A stretch of DNA of 64,000 nucleotides from Flavobacterium tibetense (GTDB lineage Bacteria > Bacteroidota > Bacteroidia > Flavobacteriales > Flavobacteriaceae), in contig NZ_QLST01000005.1 in assembly GCF_003293845.1 (NCBI RefSeq), positions 121,039 to 185,038 on the forward strand, in the 5' to 3' direction. Below the pieces are notes generated by a model, which made no database searches, was not told where the DNA came from, and was given only the letters and a program-made list of their open reading frames with translations. A program made the translations under genes and the position numbers. Every line of letters starts with the position of its first letter. The first letter of the stretch is position 1. Below, piece after piece: positions 43,801-52,711 of this stretch.

Positions 43801-43830
43801 ACACCCCTAAAGTCCCCTCAAGGGGACAAT
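43801..43830. repeat. CACCCCTAAAGTCCCC-type repeat with hairpin
   Basis: GTCCCC/GGGGAC with loop TCAA forms a perfect stem (43812-43827) preceded by ACACCCCTAAA. This kind of element recurs in intergenic DNA of Flavobacterium; here it lies in the 157-base gap before a pair of unknown genes. Confidence 0.55.
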
Positions 43831-43909
43831 CCTTCTAAGAAATTTCACTTTTAAAGTTATTTAAATGTTGAAATTTGATTTTTGAACATGTACTTGAACT
43901 TGAACTTTG

Positions 43910-44140
43910 CTATTGCTTATCTCCATCAAACAAACTTTTAATAATGGTATTTATTCCTTTGAAAATTAGGAATATAGCAAAACCACAAATCATAATTCCT
44001 AATCCTAAAATATAAGGATATAAAGGATTTTCTTTGTTCTTAAAAGCACTATTAATAATAATTGGACCAATAAATAACGTAGGTAAAGCGCCTGCCAAAT
44101 ATTGAATTCCTTTTAAAAGTATTTTTCTATTGGTAGCCAT
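43910..44140 (-). CDS. Hypothetical small membrane protein
   Basis: The 76-residue protein has a basic start (MATNRKILLKGIQ) and two hydrophobic helices (about 13-31 and 41-62), ending FKGINTIIKSLFDGDKQ. No family is recognised beyond a layout like other small membrane proteins of this group. Its ATG abuts the stop of the gene upstream (44141), so they are likely co-translated. Confidence 0.68.
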   Translation of the reverse strand: MATNRKILLKGIQYLAGALPTLFIGPIIINSAFKNKENPLYPYILGLGIMICGFAIFLIFKGINTIIKSLFDGDKQ

Positions 44141-44608
44141 TTAAAATCGGATGTTTACGCCAACTCCATTTTGATTGGTGATGATTTTCATATCGTAATT
44201 GTAGCCCAATTTATTCTTGTCTTTTGGAGCTGTTTCGTTGTACAAGTCAATACTTTTGGCAACACGATCGCGATTTCCGCTTAAAATTGGAATAGAAATT
44301 CCAGCTACAACAACTCCTGCTAATGAAATAACAGTTGGATACGTTTTGTTTTCAGTAGTTAAGCCCATAGCGGCATCAGCAACGCACAAACCAATTCCTG
44401 TTGCAAGTAAAATTCCGCCCCAAGATTGTCTTGATTTCGCTTTGTTATACATATTCAAAGCTTCTGGGTTTGCCATTAAAATTTTCTTTACATCGTGTTT
44501 GTAAACCAAAGAATCGTTCACATAAAATTTATTGTCTTCAATTTTAATTTGTTGCGAAAAAAGTAAACTTGTAAAAAGTAAGCTGATAGTAAAAAATAAT
44601 GTTTTCAT
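44141..44608 (-). CDS. Hypothetical exported membrane protein
   Basis: The 155-residue product has a signal peptide (LLFTSLLFSQ) and a mature domain with KFYVNDSLVYKHDVKKILMANPEALNMYNKAKSR. Two Gly/Ala-rich hydrophobic segments follow (GGILLATGIGLCVADAAMGL and ISLAGVVVAGISIPIL), probably membrane helices. It ends with a beta-strand and a final phenylalanine (QNGVGVNIRF), which resembles a C-terminal outer-membrane strand. Function unknown. It lies 19 bases from murQ on the same strand and abuts the next small gene. Confidence 0.72.
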   Translation of the reverse strand: MKTLFFTISLLFTSLLFSQQIKIEDNKFYVNDSLVYKHDVKKILMANPEALNMYNKAKSRQSWGGILLATGIGLCVADAAMGLTTENKTYPTVISLAGVVVAGISIPILSGNRDRVAKSIDLYNETAPKDKNKLGYNYDMKIITNQNGVGVNIRF

Positions 44609-44627
44609 ATTGGATGTTTTGGTTAGT

Positions 44628-45443
44628 TTATTGGTTTTTATAATAATTGACGGCAGCTCTCACGCTACCTTTTTCTTTTAAAAGTTGTTCGGCTGCTTCA
44701 TAGGAAATTCCAGTTTCCTCCATAATCATTTTGGTGCCGCGATCGATTAATTTGGTGTTGCTTAATTGCATATCTACCATTTTGTTGCCTTTTACTTTAC
44801 CCAATTGTATCATGGTTGCTGTTGAAATCATGTTCAATACTAATTTTTGAGCCGTTCCCGCTTTCATTCGCGAACTTCCTGTTACAAATTCTGGTCCCAC
44901 AACGACTTCAATTGGGTATTTTGCAGTTAAAGCTAACGGACTTCCAGTATTGCAAGTGATGCAAGCGGTTGTGATTCCTTTTGAATTGCAAGTTTCCAAA
45001 CCACCAATTACGTATGGCGTTGTTCCCGAAGCGGCAATTCCAATGACAACGTCATTTTCGTTAATATTCCATTCTTGTAAATCTTTCCAAGCTTGTTGGG
45101 TGTCGTCTTCGGCAAATTCTACGGCTTTTCTTATAGCAGTATCGCCACCAGCAATAATTCCAATGACTAAATCAAATGGAACACCAAACGTGGGCGGACA
45201 TTCCGAAGCATCTACAATTCCTAATCGACCCGATGTTCCCGCGCCAATGTAAAACAAACGACCGCCTAATTTCATTTTTTCCACAACAGCTGTAACAACC
45301 GCTTCAATTTGCGGTAACGCTTTTTCTACTGCCAATGGAACGCTTTTGTCTTCGTTGTTGATATTCGCCAACAAATCCGTAACCGACATTTGTTCTAAAT
45401 GTTCGTATTTGGAAGCTTGTTCGGTGGTTTTAATGAAGTTCAT
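44628..45443 (-). CDS. murQ: N-acetylmuramic acid 6-phosphate etherase
   Basis: From the ATG at 45443 the 271-residue SIS-domain enzyme cleaves the lactyl ether of N-acetylmuramic acid 6-phosphate in cell-wall recycling. Motifs are GAGTSGRLGIVDASECPPTFG, with the catalytic Glu in DASECP, and IAGGDTAIRKAVEFAEDD, with the second catalytic residue. GIAASGTTPYVIGGLE and TGSSRMKAGTAQKLVLNMIST form the sugar-phosphate site. A TTG at 45464 would add seven residues and is less likely. It may be transcribed with the two small downstream genes. Confidence 0.95.
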   Translation of the reverse strand: MNFIKTTEQASKYEHLEQMSVTDLLANINNEDKSVPLAVEKALPQIEAVVTAVVEKMKLGGRLFYIGAGTSGRLGIVDASECPPTFGVPFDLVIGIIAGGDTAIRKAVEFAEDDTQQAWKDLQEWNINENDVVIGIAASGTTPYVIGGLETCNSKGITTACITCNTGSPLALTAKYPIEVVVGPEFVTGSSRMKAGTAQKLVLNMISTATMIQLGKVKGNKMVDMQLSNTKLIDRGTKMIMEETGISYEAAEQLLKEKGSVRAAVNYYKNQ

Positions 45444-45571
45444 GGGTTGTAAATTCTCAACCAAAGATAAAGGAAAAAAAGTTCCTCACAAAGTGAATTT
45501 TTCAGAAAAAAAGAAAGTTGAAAATCAAGAATTCTTAATAGCTTAAATTTTTATGTTCGAAATTGGTTTCA

Positions 45572-46303
45572 CTAATGCGAATGTCCCATTTCCATGAAAA
45601 AAGCCAATAAAAATCCCAATACAATCATGGTAATTTTTGCCAAATTAAATTTATGCCCTTCGTTGCTTTCAAAAATAATGGTGGAAGAAATATGAAACAA
45701 AATCCCTACTACAACTGCTGAAATTTCTTTGGAATAATGTTGGGCAAAATGCATTTGTTCGGCTAAAAAAGTTCCTAGTGGCGTCATTAAAGCAAAAGCA
45801 AACATAAAACCGAAAATCATTTTCTTTTCCATTTTGGCATTCACAAAAAATAAAGTCAATATGATGGCAATTGGAAAGTGATGCACGGCAATTCCATAGG
45901 CTAAATTCGTATTTTCTTGAATAGGAAACCCTTCTAATAATGCATGCAAACACAAGCTAACGAACAACAACCAAGGAATGTGATGCAATTCGTCGTTTTT
46001 ATCGGTATGAATATGAACGTGACCGTGTTCGGCGCCTTTGGAAAAGAATTCTAAAACAATTTGGAATAAAATTCCAATCATGATAAACAAACCAACAGGT
46101 AATCGGTGTTCGTGTTCGCCTTCGTGATGGTGGTGATGACCTTCTTGGAATAATTCAGGTAATAAGTGCAAAACCGTCAACGACAATAAGAAAGCACCAC
46201 TAAATGCCAAAAGCAATTTGATGTTTTTCTTTTTCTGAGGTTTTAAGAACAAAGCAATCAAAAAACCTGCAATTACGGCGAAAAAAGTAATGATATATTG
46301 CAT
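45572..46303 (-). CDS. ZIP family metal transporter
   Basis: The 243-residue membrane protein has eight probable helices. A His-rich cytoplasmic loop (GHHHHHEGEHEHRL, residues about 76-90) and a second (EHGHVHIHTDKNDELHHIP) are typical of ZIP zinc/iron transporters. Helix IV carries LLFVSLCLHALLEGFPIQ and helix V GIAVHHFPIAIILTLFF, the metal-binding core His and Glu. It would import divalent metal ions such as zinc. Its ATG overlaps the stop codon of the upstream methyltransferase gene by one base (TAATG), which suggests translational coupling. Confidence 0.9.
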   Translation of the reverse strand: MQYIITFFAVIAGFLIALFLKPQKKKNIKLLLAFSGAFLLSLTVLHLLPELFQEGHHHHHEGEHEHRLPVGLFIMIGILFQIVLEFFSKGAEHGHVHIHTDKNDELHHIPWLLFVSLCLHALLEGFPIQENTNLAYGIAVHHFPIAIILTLFFVNAKMEKKMIFGFMFAFALMTPLGTFLAEQMHFAQHYSKEISAVVVGILFHISSTIIFESNEGHKFNLAKITMIVLGFLLAFFMEMGHSH

Positions 46304-47067
46304 TATTTGAATATCATGATTAAACGTTCGGATTGGTTTTTGTAGAATTTTCGCAATTTGTAATCGCCAAAAATATCCAATAAATAAATGCCTGCTTCTT
46401 CCATCATTTGTTCAAAATCTTCCAATCGTAAAGCTTGCACTTTTTCGGTGAAATGAAAATTTTGTCCATCAGCTTCAAACGCAATTTCTTTGAAAATATG
46501 TCCGTCTTTTAAATAGCGTTTTAAGTGAAAATCAATGCCATCAACCGTTTTTGTTTCTTCAGGAACCAAATTTTCCAACACATAATCCACATTCATAAAA
46601 TCGATACAAGCAAATCCGGTTTCTGTCAAACTGTTGTGAATCGCTTTTAATGTCGTTAAGTTATCGGCGTCATTTTCGAAGTAACCAAAACTGGTGAACA
46701 AATTGAAAATAGCATCGTATTTTTCATCGCAAGTTTCGCGCATATCGTGCACTTTGAAATGCAGTTTTTCATTGGCAAACTGACTTGCTTCTTTAATACT
46801 GTTTTCAGATAAATCAGCACCTGTAACCTCATAACCTAACGAATTCAAATATATTGCATGTCTACCTTTACCGCAAGCCAAATCTAAAATTTTAGCTTCT
46901 TCGGGTAAGTTCAAATACTGCGTTATATTGTCCATAAACAATTGTGCTTCCGTATAATCGCGGTCTTTGTACAAAATGTGATAATAAGGTGTGTCAAACC
47001 AAGAAGCAAACCAGTTTGTTTGGTTGGGTGATTGGTTTTGAGTAATAGGTTTTTGGTTTTCTAACAT
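46303..47067 (-). CDS. Class I SAM-dependent methyltransferase
   Basis: The 254-residue protein has the SAM-binding motif ILDLACGKGRHAIYLNSLGYEVTGADLS (about residues 59-86), followed by KYDAIFNLFTSFGYF. The N-terminus contains NWFASWFDTPYYHILYKDRDY, shared with a group of small methyltransferases of unknown substrate. It is divergent from the RlmL-like gene, and the ZIP transporter overlaps its stop codon. No evidence defines the substrate. Confidence 0.85.
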   Translation of the reverse strand: MLENQKPITQNQSPNQTNWFASWFDTPYYHILYKDRDYTEAQLFMDNITQYLNLPEEAKILDLACGKGRHAIYLNSLGYEVTGADLSENSIKEASQFANEKLHFKVHDMRETCDEKYDAIFNLFTSFGYFENDADNLTTLKAIHNSLTETGFACIDFMNVDYVLENLVPEETKTVDGIDFHLKRYLKDGHIFKEIAFEADGQNFHFTEKVQALRLEDFEQMMEEAGIYLLDIFGDYKLRKFYKNQSERLIMIFK

Positions 47068-47085
47068 TTAAAAGCGATTGAATTC

Positions 47086-47114
47086 TTTGAACTTGCAAAT
47101 TTAATGTATTTTTG
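47086..47114 (+). promoter_or_regulatory. Predicted promoter of the RlmL-like methyltransferase
   Basis: TTTG at 47086-47089, a 17-base spacer and TATTTTTG at 47107-47114 match the Bacteroidota pattern; the gene starts at 47177. Confidence 0.6.
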
Positions 47115-47176
47115 CACAAGAATACTTAATTATTACAATTGCAATTCATTTTTGCGATTGAACTTGAATTAGAACG

Positions 47177-48343
47177 ATGGAGAACTTTAAAATGGTAGCC
47201 AAAACTTTTTTTGGCTTTGAAGAAATATTAGCCAAAGAATTGAGACAATTGGGCGCTCAAAATGTGGAAATGGGAACGCGAGTGGTTACATTCGTAGGCG
47301 ATAAAGGTTTTATGTACAAAGCCAATTTAGCTTTACGAACTGCTATTAAAATATTAAAACCTATTCATACTTTCAAAGCGTTTAACGACAAAAGTTTGTA
47401 TGACGGTATGATGCGAATTGATTGGTCGGAATACATGAACGAACACCAAACGTTTGTTTTTGAAACTACGTTGCATTCGGAACATTTTAATCATAGTCAG
47501 TTTGTGGCTTTGAAATCTAAAGATGCTGTAGTGGATCAATTTCGTGATAAAACAGGCAAACGTCCGAATATTGACAAAGATTTTCCAGATGTGCGTTTTC
47601 ACATTCACATTGATCGTGATGTTTGTACGGTTTCTCTAGATTCTTCGGGAGAATCGTTGCATAGAAGAGGTTATAAATCGGCTACCAATATTGCCCCTAT
47701 CAATGAAGTTTTGGCAGCAGGAATGCTACTTTTATCAGGTTGGGATGGCAACAGTCATTTCTTAGATCCAATGTGCGGTAGTGGTACTATTTTGGCAGAA
47801 GCAGCAATGATTGCTTGTAATATTCCAGCCAATATTAACCGAAAAGAATTTGCTTTTGAAAAATGGAGCGATTGGGATAGTGAATTGTTCGATAAGGTTT
47901 TGGAATCGTTATTGAAGAAAACGCGTGAATTTCATTACACCATTACAGGTTATGACAAAGCGCCAAGTGCTGTTACCAAAGCGAAAGACAATATTAAAAA
48001 TGCTAATTTAGACGAATACATTACGATAAAACAAGCCAATTTCTTCGAAACCGAAAAAACTACCGAAGGTTCGTTGCACGTGGTGTTCAATCCGCCGTAT
48101 GGTGAGCGTTTGGATATTGACTTGGAACGTTTTTACAGAGAAATTGGAGATACTTTAAAACAAAGTTACCCGAATACAAATGCCTGGTTTATTACTGCCA
48201 ATTTGGAAGCTTTGAAGTTTGTTGGGTTAAAACCAAGCAGAAAAATTAAGTTATTCAATGGAAAACTAGAAGCCCGATTCGTGAAATACGAAATGTATGC
48301 CGGTAGCAAACGTACTAAATTTCAAACTCATACTGACAACTAA
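47177..48343 (+). CDS. rlmL: THUMP-domain 23S rRNA guanine-N2 methyltransferase (RlmL-like)
   Basis: The 388-residue protein has an N-terminal THUMP RNA-binding domain (about 30-160, with KMVAKTFFGFEEILAKEL) and a SAM methyltransferase domain. The latter shows NEVLAAGMLLLSGW, LDPMCGSGTILAEAAMIA and VVFNPPYGERL, the NPPY motif that marks N2-guanine or N6-adenine methyl transfer. RlmL methylates G2445 in E. coli 23S rRNA; the assignment is by family and the exact base is inferred. This form lacks the second RlmK domain of E. coli. It is 11 bases upstream of a small membrane protein gene. Confidence 0.88.
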   Translation: MENFKMVAKTFFGFEEILAKELRQLGAQNVEMGTRVVTFVGDKGFMYKANLALRTAIKILKPIHTFKAFNDKSLYDGMMRIDWSEYMNEHQTFVFETTLHSEHFNHSQFVALKSKDAVVDQFRDKTGKRPNIDKDFPDVRFHIHIDRDVCTVSLDSSGESLHRRGYKSATNIAPINEVLAAGMLLLSGWDGNSHFLDPMCGSGTILAEAAMIACNIPANINRKEFAFEKWSDWDSELFDKVLESLLKKTREFHYTITGYDKAPSAVTKAKDNIKNANLDEYITIKQANFFETEKTTEGSLHVVFNPPYGERLDIDLERFYREIGDTLKQSYPNTNAWFITANLEALKFVGLKPSRKIKLFNGKLEARFVKYEMYAGSKRTKFQTHTDN

Positions 48344-48354
48344 ACTATTGCCTT

Positions 48355-48591
48355 ATGTTAGCTAAAAAAACCAAAGCCTTTTTATACAACTTTTTCGGAT
48401 TTTCTGCTTTTTATATCCCTTCGTACCTGTTGATTATGAATTTCACACATTTACAAGGATTTTGGATTGCTGGAACTTCATTTGTAGTGTCCTTACTTTT
48501 ATCACCAAAATTTCAATACATGAAAACCGCTGATGGCGAAAAGATTTTCATGAAATGGCTTTTTACTAAAGGGATAAAGGAAGTGGGGTGA
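48355..48591 (+). CDS. Hypothetical small membrane protein
   Basis: The 78-residue protein has two membrane helices (about 10-32 and 36-56) with FSAFYIPSYLLIMNFTHLQGFWIAG in the middle and a basic/aromatic C-terminus (MKWLFTKGIKEVG). No family is recognised. It is 11 bases downstream of the RlmL-like gene on the same strand, so it may be co-expressed. Confidence 0.65.
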   Translation: MLAKKTKAFLYNFFGFSAFYIPSYLLIMNFTHLQGFWIAGTSFVVSLLLSPKFQYMKTADGEKIFMKWLFTKGIKEVG

Positions 48592-48621
48592 AATGGTGTT
48601 GAAATTTAAATTGGTAAAACT

Positions 48622-48984
48622 TTACTTTCTTAAAATTTTTTCCATTTTTTTGCCTTTTGTTAGTTCGTCTACAAGTTTATCTAAATAGCGCACTTGCTTG
48701 GTTAATGGATTTTCGATTTCTTCAATGCGGTAACCACAAATCACACCAGTAATTAGCGTTGCGTTTGGGTTTATGTTGGCGTTTTTGAAAAAGGCTTCAA
48801 AAGTGGCATTTTCGTCAATCAATTCTTGAAGTTTTTTGGTATCAAAACCGGTTAACCAATGCATCACTTCATGTAATTCTTCAACGGTTCTGCCTTTGCT
48901 TTCCACTTTTTTAACATAATGCGGATATACAGCGGCAAACGTCATTTTTGCTATTCTTTCGTTGTGTTCTGGAGTGGGTTTCAT
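48622..48984 (-). CDS. DUF2200 family protein
   Basis: The 120-residue soluble protein has the DUF2200 layout: HNERIAKMTFAAVYPHYVKKVESKGRT (residues about 7-33), HEVMHWLTGFDTKKLQELIDENATFEAFFKNAN, then CGYRIEEIENPLTKQVRYLDKLVDEL. It is widely distributed and of unknown function. It is convergent with the RlmL gene cluster, and the NACHT gene lies upstream. Confidence 0.9.
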   Translation of the reverse strand: MKPTPEHNERIAKMTFAAVYPHYVKKVESKGRTVEELHEVMHWLTGFDTKKLQELIDENATFEAFFKNANINPNATLITGVICGYRIEEIENPLTKQVRYLDKLVDELTKGKKMEKILRK

Positions 48985-49037
48985 TTGGTTTATGGTTGTA
49001 GTTGTTGTTTTAAGTTTGAATATTTTATAGGTGTAAT

Positions 49038-50564
49038 TTATTGGTTGCTTGAAGAGTCGTCTAGTTGATTATCAGCAGTTTTTTTTAAGATTATAAAAGA
49101 GTTTCCTTTTAGCCATTTTAATTCTATTGTTCCTTTTAAGTTTCTTTTCTTCACAATTTCTGAATAAAGTTCGACATTATATCGTTCTTCGCGTTCATCG
49201 GGTCTTGGTAAAGCAAACTTAACTCGATTTGAATGAACTATATCACTAATAAATTTTTTTGCTTGATCATAGTTTTCAAAATTATATTCCATTATGTAAA
49301 TATCACCTTTTAATTTTCGATCACGATATGCCAAATATGCAAGGAAAAATTCATAAATTGATTTGTGCGAAAACTTATAGTTACCTAAGGAATTTCTATT
49401 TAGTAATGAGCGACTTTTGATTTCGATGTCATTTAAATTAATTTTAAAATCACTGGATATTTTCTGAGCCACTTCAAGCGGAATATATATTCCATTACTT
49501 TCGTAGTTATTGTAAATATAGTTTGCTACTTCATATGAAAAGAATATTAAATTCATTCTGAAATCAATTCTCTTCTCTTGTTCATATTTATTAGATTCCC
49601 GTTTAAGCCAATTTATAATTAGTGCTTCATATACATCAAATATTGTGGTTAGATTCTTTTTATCGGTTTCGATGATATCTTTGATGTAGGATAGAAGCAT
49701 TGGTCTAACCATTAAATCGTTTGTTTCGTTAATAATTTTAAACGCTTTTCTCTTTTTAGAAATCTCATAAAAATGAAATGTCTTATTAATGTATTGCCGA
49801 ATGTTTCTTTTGTCGAACGGAGAAATATATAATTTTTTCACAATGTGATATCCATTTCCATCAGTATTAAATTTTTTTATTTTAAGTTCAAATGGTTCGT
49901 CTTTTTCAGAAGTAAAGAACTGTGTTCTACAAGTTATTATTATAAGGTGAAAATCTTTAACGAGATTGATGATTTCGTCGAACTTCTCCTTTATTGTTTC
50001 ATTATCAACTAATGGTACTTCATCAAATCCATCTAACAATAAAATTGTCTTACTCGGATTCTCAATTTTTAAAATATAATCTTTAATTACATTATAATTT
50101 TCACCCAATGGTAATAATTTAATTGGACGGCGGTGAAAACTAATTCGAAAAATTGAACTATGACGAGAGAATAAATTAAGCATAAATGTTGACTTTCCCA
50201 TACCTGAATCTCCCAGAATTAAATAGAATCTAGTTTCGTTGTCTTTTATTTTGAAAACCTTTTTTAGAAAGAAGTTTAGAAGGTCTTCTTTTGTTGAAAA
50301 AGCATGTGAGTTTTTGTAATTTAGGTCATTAGCAGGATCAATATTTTGGCACTTTGTTCTGATATAATTTTTCTTTGCATCGCTAATCGTTTGTTGATTA
50401 TAAAATGGGAATAAATCCTGACCTTCCTTTTTTTCTTTGATAAAGTTTTTTACTGTGATAGATAATTTATAAGCTGTTGCTATAATTGTAGTAATTGTCA
50501 AGCCTTGAAAAAGTATGTTTCCTTGATTCAAAAACCAGTTCCAAAGTGTGCTAAGTATTTCCAT
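49038..50564 (-). CDS. Membrane-anchored NACHT-domain NTPase
   Basis: The 508-residue protein has an N-terminal hydrophobic helix (about 14-34) and then a NACHT-type STAND NTPase module. Walker A is GDSGMGKST (118-126), Walker B LLLDGFDEVP (175-184), and an arginine follows in ITCRTQFF (213). The segment DLMVRPMLLSYI (about 283-294) and FSHKSIYEFFLAYLA (about 398-412) fit the helical and winged-helix parts of bacterial NACHT proteins. Many bacterial NACHT proteins protect against phages, but there is no nuclease or other effector here except the membrane helix. The gene is unlike its neighbours in being very AT-rich and Lys/Asn-rich, hinting at recent transfer. Confidence 0.88.
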   Translation of the reverse strand: MEILSTLWNWFLNQGNILFQGLTITTIIATAYKLSITVKNFIKEKKEGQDLFPFYNQQTISDAKKNYIRTKCQNIDPANDLNYKNSHAFSTKEDLLNFFLKKVFKIKDNETRFYLILGDSGMGKSTFMLNLFSRHSSIFRISFHRRPIKLLPLGENYNVIKDYILKIENPSKTILLLDGFDEVPLVDNETIKEKFDEIINLVKDFHLIIITCRTQFFTSEKDEPFELKIKKFNTDGNGYHIVKKLYISPFDKRNIRQYINKTFHFYEISKKRKAFKIINETNDLMVRPMLLSYIKDIIETDKKNLTTIFDVYEALIINWLKRESNKYEQEKRIDFRMNLIFFSYEVANYIYNNYESNGIYIPLEVAQKISSDFKINLNDIEIKSRSLLNRNSLGNYKFSHKSIYEFFLAYLAYRDRKLKGDIYIMEYNFENYDQAKKFISDIVHSNRVKFALPRPDEREERYNVELYSEIVKKRNLKGTIELKWLKGNSFIILKKTADNQLDDSSSNQ

Positions 50565-50689
50565 TTATAAAGTTATAGTGACAAGTTTGTAGGTATATGT
50601 TCATATATGACATTATTATTCAAATCTACCCAATTTAGGTCTTTATGCATAACAAAATCTCATTCCTCAAATATAACAAAAATCCCAAC

Positions 50690-50733
50690 ACCATAAAAAA
50701 ACAAAGTCGGCAGCTGTAACTAACCGACTTTGA
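50690..50733 (-). terminator. Terminator after the sbtA-like operon
   Basis: On the minus strand CAAAGTCGG/CCGACTTTG is followed by TTTGTTTTTTTATGG, at 35 bases past the transporter stop. The remaining part of the 203-base gap up to the NACHT gene holds no visible gene. Confidence 0.8.
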
Positions 50734-50767
50734 CTAACCAAAAAATTATAAAAAGAAAACATTAACC

Positions 50768-51730
50768 TCAAAGGGATTCGGCAATTAGGAAATAAATAGG
50801 CATTCCTAAAGTGATGTTGATGGGGAACGTTACCGCTAACGCCATGGGTAAAAACAACCCTGGATTGGCTTTGGGAACGGTAATTTTCATCGCAGCTGGT
50901 ACGGCAATGTACGAAGCACTAGCCGCTAATATTCCAAAGATGAATCGGTTGGAAATGTCGTCTGTTACATACGAACTCAACCAAGTGAACACACTTCCAT
51001 TGACTAACGGAATGATCATGGCAAACAAAAACGGAAACCAACCGTGAGCAAAGAACGATTTTAGTTTTTTTCCGCTGGTAATTCCCATGTCTAAAAGGAA
51101 AATGGCTAAAAATCCTTTGAATAAATCATTGGTGAACGGTTCAATGCCTTGCGCTTGTTTGGCGCTAGCTAAATAACCAATGATTAAACTTCCTAGAATT
51201 AACAATACACTACCATTGGTAAAAGAATGTTTTAAAATGGTGCTTTTCTTTATTTTGGTAGTTTTTTCTTTATTGAAAATCGAAATCAAAATCAATCCCA
51301 CAATAATTGCTGGTGATTCCATCAATGCCATGATGGCAACCATATAACCGTGCAACACCATGTCGTGCGATTCCAAATAAGAAACTGCTGTTACAAATGT
51401 CACCGCGCTAATAGAACCGTAGGCAGCGGCAATAGCTCCAGCATCGTAAACAGGCAATCTGCGTTTTAAGATGAAAAAAGTATACACTGGAATAGCAACA
51501 GAAATGAAGATTCCGAAAAGCATCGCCCAAATAATTTCTCCTGTTATGGGTTCGTGCGAAAGTTCTTGTCCGCCTTTGAATCCAATGGCAAATAATAAAT
51601 ATAATGATATGAATTTGGAAGAATTTTGTGGAATTTCTAAATCACTTTTCAGATAAACGGCTAAAATTCCTAAAATAAAATACAATAAAGCAGGATTGGT
51701 TAAATTTTCTAGTAAAAGATCAAAATTCAT
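50768..51730 (-). CDS. Sodium-dependent bicarbonate transporter (SbtA family)
   Basis: The 320-residue protein has about ten transmembrane helices. SbtA elements are seen in AIGFKGGQELSHEP, YDAGAIAAAYGSISAVTFVTAVSYLE and a second half with similar pattern LDMGITSGKKLKSF and FGILAASASYIAVPAAMKITVPKANPGLFL. Such proteins import bicarbonate with sodium, known in cyanobacteria and found in other bacteria. In a heterotroph it could supply bicarbonate for carboxylases (for example the one at 1-1983), which is inference. It is last in a run of five genes downstream of a divergent LysR regulator. Confidence 0.88.
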   Translation of the reverse strand: MNFDLLLENLTNPALLYFILGILAVYLKSDLEIPQNSSKFISLYLLFAIGFKGGQELSHEPITGEIIWAMLFGIFISVAIPVYTFFILKRRLPVYDAGAIAAAYGSISAVTFVTAVSYLESHDMVLHGYMVAIMALMESPAIIVGLILISIFNKEKTTKIKKSTILKHSFTNGSVLLILGSLIIGYLASAKQAQGIEPFTNDLFKGFLAIFLLDMGITSGKKLKSFFAHGWFPFLFAMIIPLVNGSVFTWLSSYVTDDISNRFIFGILAASASYIAVPAAMKITVPKANPGLFLPMALAVTFPINITLGMPIYFLIAESL

Positions 51731-51733
51731 GAA

Positions 51734-52708
51734 TTACAATTTTAAGTGTGTTGTTGTTTTGTGTGTGGCGTGTTCTAGTCGGTCGTTGATGGTGCAACCC
51801 AATCCGTAATCCGGAAAACGTTCGGCTATGATGATGTCTAAATTTAAGCTGTCGAGTTCGTGCATGGCAGCATATAAATTAGTGGCAGCGGTTTCAAAAT
51901 CTCCGTTTGCAGCCAATACAATTTGGTGAGTTACTTCAAAATCAGAAATAGGTTGATTGAAAAGTAGTACACCAATTTTCTTATCGCCATACCATTCAAT
52001 ATCTTCCAAGATGGTCCTTGATAGAATGAAATCGGTTTTTGGTGCGTAGTGTTTGAACAACATTCCTGGTGCTTTTGGATTGCTTTCCGATTTGTTGAAA
52101 ACCGTTACTTTTCCAGTAATTTTTTCAATAGCTTCCAATGGAACAGCACCGTAGCGATACAATTGGACTTTGTCTTTTTCAAATCCAATGATAGTCGATT
52201 CTACTCCAGCTTCGCAAGAACCGCCATCTAAAACCAATGAAATTTGGTCACCAAAATAATTTTCCACATGAATGGCTTTCGTTGGACTAATACTTCCAAA
52301 CGGATTGGCACTTGGCGCTACCAATGGAAAATCGAGATTTGCTAGTAATTCTAAAGCCATTGGATGTTTTGGAACTCGAACGGCTACCGTAGGTTTCCCA
52401 GCGGTTATGGTATCCGAAATATGTGGTTGTTTCGGTAAAATTAAGGTTAATGAACCCGGCCAAAATGCTTTAGCTAATTCCCAAGCCAAATCTGGAATAT
52501 CGGTGGCAACTAGCGGTAAATCATCCAAACTTTTAATGTGAACAATCAACGGATTGAAACTCGGTCTTTTTTTGGTAGTAAAAATGCTTTGAATCGCTTC
52601 TTCACTAAACGCATTTCCTGCCAATCCGTAAACGGTTTCAGTGGGTAAACCAATGATTTTGTCTTGGTTTAAATGATAAACGGCTTCTTTAATATTGGTA
52701 CTAATCAT
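51734..52708 (-). CDS. L-threonylcarbamoyladenylate synthase (Sua5/TsaC)
   Basis: The 324-residue protein has the YrdC domain (about 1-200) with KIIGLPTETVYGLAGNAFSEEAIQSIFTTKKRPSFNPLIVH and PSANPFGSISPTKA, and a C-terminal Sua5 domain (about 220-324) including PGMLFKHYAPKTDFIL. It forms threonylcarbamoyl-AMP for the t6A modification of tRNAs. Being the two-domain form, it is closer to Sua5 than to TsaC. It lies three bases from the sbtA-like gene and three from the DUF6671 gene. Confidence 0.95.
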   Translation of the reverse strand: MISTNIKEAVYHLNQDKIIGLPTETVYGLAGNAFSEEAIQSIFTTKKRPSFNPLIVHIKSLDDLPLVATDIPDLAWELAKAFWPGSLTLILPKQPHISDTITAGKPTVAVRVPKHPMALELLANLDFPLVAPSANPFGSISPTKAIHVENYFGDQISLVLDGGSCEAGVESTIIGFEKDKVQLYRYGAVPLEAIEKITGKVTVFNKSESNPKAPGMLFKHYAPKTDFILSRTILEDIEWYGDKKIGVLLFNQPISDFEVTHQIVLAANGDFETAATNLYAAMHELDSLNLDIIIAERFPDYGLGCTINDRLEHATHKTTTHLKL

Positions 52709-52711
52709 AAA

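Noticed and set aside
43801..43830. GTCCCC hairpin considered as a terminator for the gene pair at 43910-44608
   Set aside because: It is about 80 bases past the end of that pair and lacks a T-tract on the minus strand; it fits a dispersed repeat better.
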